From Thiorhodospira sibirica ATCC 700588 (lineage in GTDB: Bacteria; Pseudomonadota; Gammaproteobacteria; Ectothiorhodospirales; Ectothiorhodospiraceae), in contig NZ_MU255056.1 of NCBI RefSeq assembly GCF_000227725.2, positions 1,186,424-1,250,423 of the forward strand: a DNA stretch of 64,000 bases, in the 5' to 3' direction. A program made the translations under genes and the position numbers. The notes under the pieces were generated by a model. That model was not told the DNA's origin and did not search any database. It worked only from the letters and a program-made list of their open reading frames with translations. Positions 61,730-64,000 of this stretch are shown piece by piece. Within the stretch, counting starts at the first letter, position 1. Every line of letters starts with the position of its first letter.

Positions 61730-63016
61730 ATGCTTTACACCCTAGGCATCAATCACAAGACCGCACCGGTGGCGATTCGTGAGCGGGTGGTTTTTCCCCC
61801 GGACAAGGTAGAACCGGCATTGCAGGAATTGATCAGCGCGGCCCATTTGCCGGAGGCGGCGATTCTATCCACCTGCAATCGTACCGAGATTTATTTCAGT
61901 CAAAATACTGAAAATGGCGATGATGCGGTGATCCGCTGGCTCGGCGAATACCACAAATTGCGTCTGGATGAATTCCGCCCGTATCTGTATCAGCATGGTG
62001 AGGCAGACGCTGTGCGCCATGTGATGCACGTTGCCTGTGGTCTGGATTCGCTGGTGTTAGGCGAGCCGCAGATTCTTGGGCAGATGAAAACCGCCTATCA
62101 GGCCGCCAATACCGCCGGAACGATGGGACGGGAACTGGGGCGTTTGTTCCAGCATGCCTTCTCGGTGGCCAAGAATGTGCGCACCGCCACCGCCATCGGC
62201 GCCAGCGCGGTGTCTGTGGCCTTTGCTGCGGTCTCTTTGGCGCGGCAGATCTTTGGGGATCTCAAGCCGCTGACCGCAATGATGATCGGTGCCGGTGAAA
62301 CCATCGAACTGGCTGCCCGCCATCTGCATACCAATAAAGTGGGTAAATTGCTGGTTGCCAACCGCACCCTGGAACGTGCCAATGATCTGGCCAGCCAGTT
62401 TGGCGGTGAAGGGCTGACCCTGCAGCAGATTTCTGAACGCCTTGCGGAGTGCGATATCGTCATCTCTTCTACCGCCAGCCCGGTGCCGATTCTGGGGAAA
62501 GGTGCGGTGGAGCGCGCCCTGAAAATCCGCAAACACCGCCCGATTTTCATGGTCGATATTGCCGTACCGCGTGATATTGAACCGGAAGTCAGTGAACTCG
62601 ATGATGTTTATCTGTACACGGTAGACGATCTGGAGGAGGTGATTCAGGAGAATCTGCAGTCACGGCGCGAGGCAGCCACCCAGGCGGCGGAGATGATCGA
62701 GGCTGAAGTGGCCAGTTTTATGGGCTGGCTACGCGCCCAGGAAGCGGTTTGTACCATCCGCGCCTTTCGCCACAAGGCTCACAGCCTGCAGCACGAAGTG
62801 CTCGACAAGGCCCTGCAAATGGCGGCTGCCGGACGCTCTACCGAAGACAGCCTGCGCTATCTGGCGCACACCCTCACCAACAAACTGCTGCATGACCCCT
62901 GTCACCGGATGAACGATGCGGCCCGTCAGGGACGGGTTGAACTGCTAGAAGCCGCACACAGCCTGTTTAATCTGCCGGAATCGGCCTTGGTGCGCCGTGG
63001 TAAAGAGCAACTGTGA
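61730..63016 (+). CDS. hemA: Glutamyl-tRNA reductase
   Basis: The first committed step of C5-pathway tetrapyrrole synthesis (haem, bacteriochlorophyll, B12). It has [16 protein letters not shown], the catalytic cysteine in [28 protein letters not shown] for NADPH, and the C-terminal dimer helix. 428 residues from ATG 61730; an in-frame ATG at 61691 would add 13 residues. It overlaps prfA (GTGA). It supplies the bacteriochlorophyll path that bciB belongs to. Confidence 0.95.
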   Translation: MLYTLGINHKTAPVAIRERVVFPPDKVEPALQELISAAHLPEAAILSTCNRTEIYFSQNTENGDDAVIRWLGEYHKLRLDEFRPYLYQHGEADAVRHVMHVACGLDSLVLGEPQILGQMKTAYQAANTAGTMGRELGRLFQHAFSVAKNVRTATAIGASAVSVAFAAVSLARQIFGDLKPLTAMMIGAGETIELAARHLHTNKVGKLLVANRTLERANDLASQFGGEGLTLQQISERLAECDIVISSTASPVPILGKGAVERALKIRKHRPIFMVDIAVPRDIEPEVSELDDVYLYTVDDLEEVIQENLQSRREAATQAAEMIEAEVASFMGWLRAQEAVCTIRAFRHKAHSLQHEVLDKALQMAAAGRSTEDSLRYLAHTLTNKLLHDPCHRMNDAARQGRVELLEAAHSLFNLPESALVRRGKEQL

Positions 63017-64000
63017 AGGACTCCATCCGCCTAAAGCTTGAGGGCATCAGCGAGCGCTTTGAAGAACTCGGGCGCTTGCTCTCGGATGCGGAAACGATTG
63101 CCCAGCAGGACCGTTTCCGCCGTTTGTCGATGGAATACAGCCAGCTTGAGCCGGTGGTGGCCTGCTGGCAAGACTATCATCGGGTCACCCAGGATCTGGC
63201 CGCCGCACAGGCCATGCGCCGCGATCCCGACCCGGAGGTGCGCGCCCTGGCCGAGGAAGAACTCGGTCTGTGCGAACAGCGCCACGCAGTGCTGGAACTG
63301 GATTTGCAGCGCCACTTATTACCCACGGACCCGCACGATCAAAGCAATATTTTCATCGAAATCCGGGCGGGTACCGGCGGTGATGAGGCTGCCCTGTTTG
63401 CCGGTGATTTATTTCGCATGTATGCGCGCTATGCCGAACAGCGCGGCTGGCAAATGGAGGTGCTGTCGATGAGCGAAAGCGAACAGGGTGGCTATAAGGA
63501 AATCATCGCCCGCATCATCGGCCATGGTGCCTATTCACGCCTGAAATTTGAATCCGGCGCGCATCGGGTGCAGCGGGTGCCGCAAACGGAATCCCAGGGG
63601 CGCATCCACACCTCCGCCGCTACGGTGGTGATCATGCCCGAGCCTGATGAAATCGAGGCCCCGCAAATCAACCCCGCCGATCTGCGCATTGATACCTATC
63701 GCGCCAGCGGTGCTGGCGGTCAGCATGTTAACCGCACCGACTCTGCGGTGCGCCTGACCCATCTGCCCAGCGGCATCGTGGTGGAGTGTCAGGACGAACG
63801 CTCACAGCATAAAAACAAGGCACGCGCCATGAGCCTGCTCGCGGCCAAGCTGTTTGAGGTGGAGCAAAAGCGCCAGCAAGATGCCCAAAGCGCCACGCGC
63901 AAAAGTCTGGTGGGCAGCGGCGACCGCTCCGAGCGCATCCGTACCTACAATTTCCCGCAGGGGCGGGTGACGGATCACCGCATCAACCTGACCCTGTATA
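63013..64000 (+). CDS. prfA: Peptide chain release factor 1, 5' part
   Basis: Recognises UAA and UAG stops. The GTG at 63013 overlaps the hemA stop. The frame is open to the window edge, with [24 protein letters not shown], the GGQ motif in [19 protein letters not shown] and [13 protein letters not shown]. About 329 of an expected 360 residues are seen, so the end lies just outside. The hemA-prfA order is conserved in gammaproteobacteria. Confidence 0.96.
   Translation, partial: MKDSIRLKLEGISERFEELGRLLSDAETIAQQDRFRRLSMEYSQLEPVVACWQDYHRVTQDLAAAQAMRRDPDPEVRALAEEELGLCEQRHAVLELDLQRHLLPTDPHDQSNIFIEIRAGTGGDEAALFAGDLFRMYARYAEQRGWQMEVLSMSESEQGGYKEIIARIIGHGAYSRLKFESGAHRVQRVPQTESQGRIHTSAATVVIMPEPDEIEAPQINPADLRIDTYRASGAGGQHVNRTDSAVRLTHLPSGIVVECQDERSQHKNKARAMSLLAAKLFEVEQKRQQDAQSATRKSLVGSGDRSERIRTYNFPQGRVTDHRINLTLY

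Overview
The window looks like chromosome from a purple sulfur bacterium (Gammaproteobacteria, Chromatiaceae-like). The evidence is a ferredoxin-dependent 8-vinyl chlorophyllide reductase (bciB), a flavocytochrome c sulfide dehydrogenase pair (fccB/fccA), a petABC cytochrome bc1 operon, and ordinary gammaproteobacterial housekeeping genes (gcv, trp, rpmBG, sspB, hemA-prfA). The genus cannot be fixed from the sequence alone.

Layout. 1-16.5 kb is an accessory surface-polysaccharide region. It has four intact GT4-type glycosyltransferases, two methyltransferases, an MsbA/PglK-like ABC exporter and a conserved unknown. Between them sit type II toxin-antitoxin genes and their debris: MNT nucleotidyltransferases, PIN/VapC, Phd, HigBA-like, a truncated HicB, UPF0175 and DUF29. 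There are also a DUF4351/Rpn-like pseudogene with one amber stop, an Uma2 fragment and decayed IS630 and IS4/IS701-type elements. A 33-bp direct repeat brackets a 2.1-kb block of this debris.

16.5-19.5 kb is the glycine cleavage operon gcvT-gcvH-gcvPA, with no gcvPB beside it. 19.7-21.8 kb holds a decayed IS1-like element, REP-like hairpins, and a phage-type immunity locus: a C4-like antisense RNA upstream of a frameshifted Rha-family regulator. 21.8-29.1 kb carries a large exported protein of unknown function, bciB, rpmB-rpmG, a decayed IS605-type element (frameshifted TnpB, TnpA remnant), uppP and rnhB.

29.3-35.8 kb is the second mobile hot spot. A RelE/HigB-type toxin gene has been split from its antitoxin by a 331-bp non-autonomous element, and a second copy of that element (four mismatches) follows the antitoxin. 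The probable parent, an IS607-family element with an internally deleted TnpB, sits inside the trpG-trpD-trpC operon between trpD and trpC. A fructosamine-kinase-like gene follows. 35.9-43.6 kb has fccBA, HDOD and GAF-GGDEF signalling genes, rfbB, radC and dauA. 43.7-57.5 kb, all on the minus strand, has a 1263-residue SBBP-repeat protein with cohesin- and dockerin-like parts, cheB-cheR(TPR), a UPF0104 membrane protein, a cobalamin adenosyltransferase, a polyphosphate:AMP phosphotransferase, a haem-motif DUF3365 protein, a cNMP-EAL protein, ridA, a purine-salvage pair and a DsrE-family protein. 57.9-64 kb is petABC, sspB, hemA and the 5' part of prfA.

The most interesting items are the C4/Rha locus, the IS607-derived miniature elements next to their parent, and the toxin-antitoxin scrapyard with its junction repeat. 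Many genes here are broken by single-base changes. Sequencing error should be excluded for each before biology is inferred.
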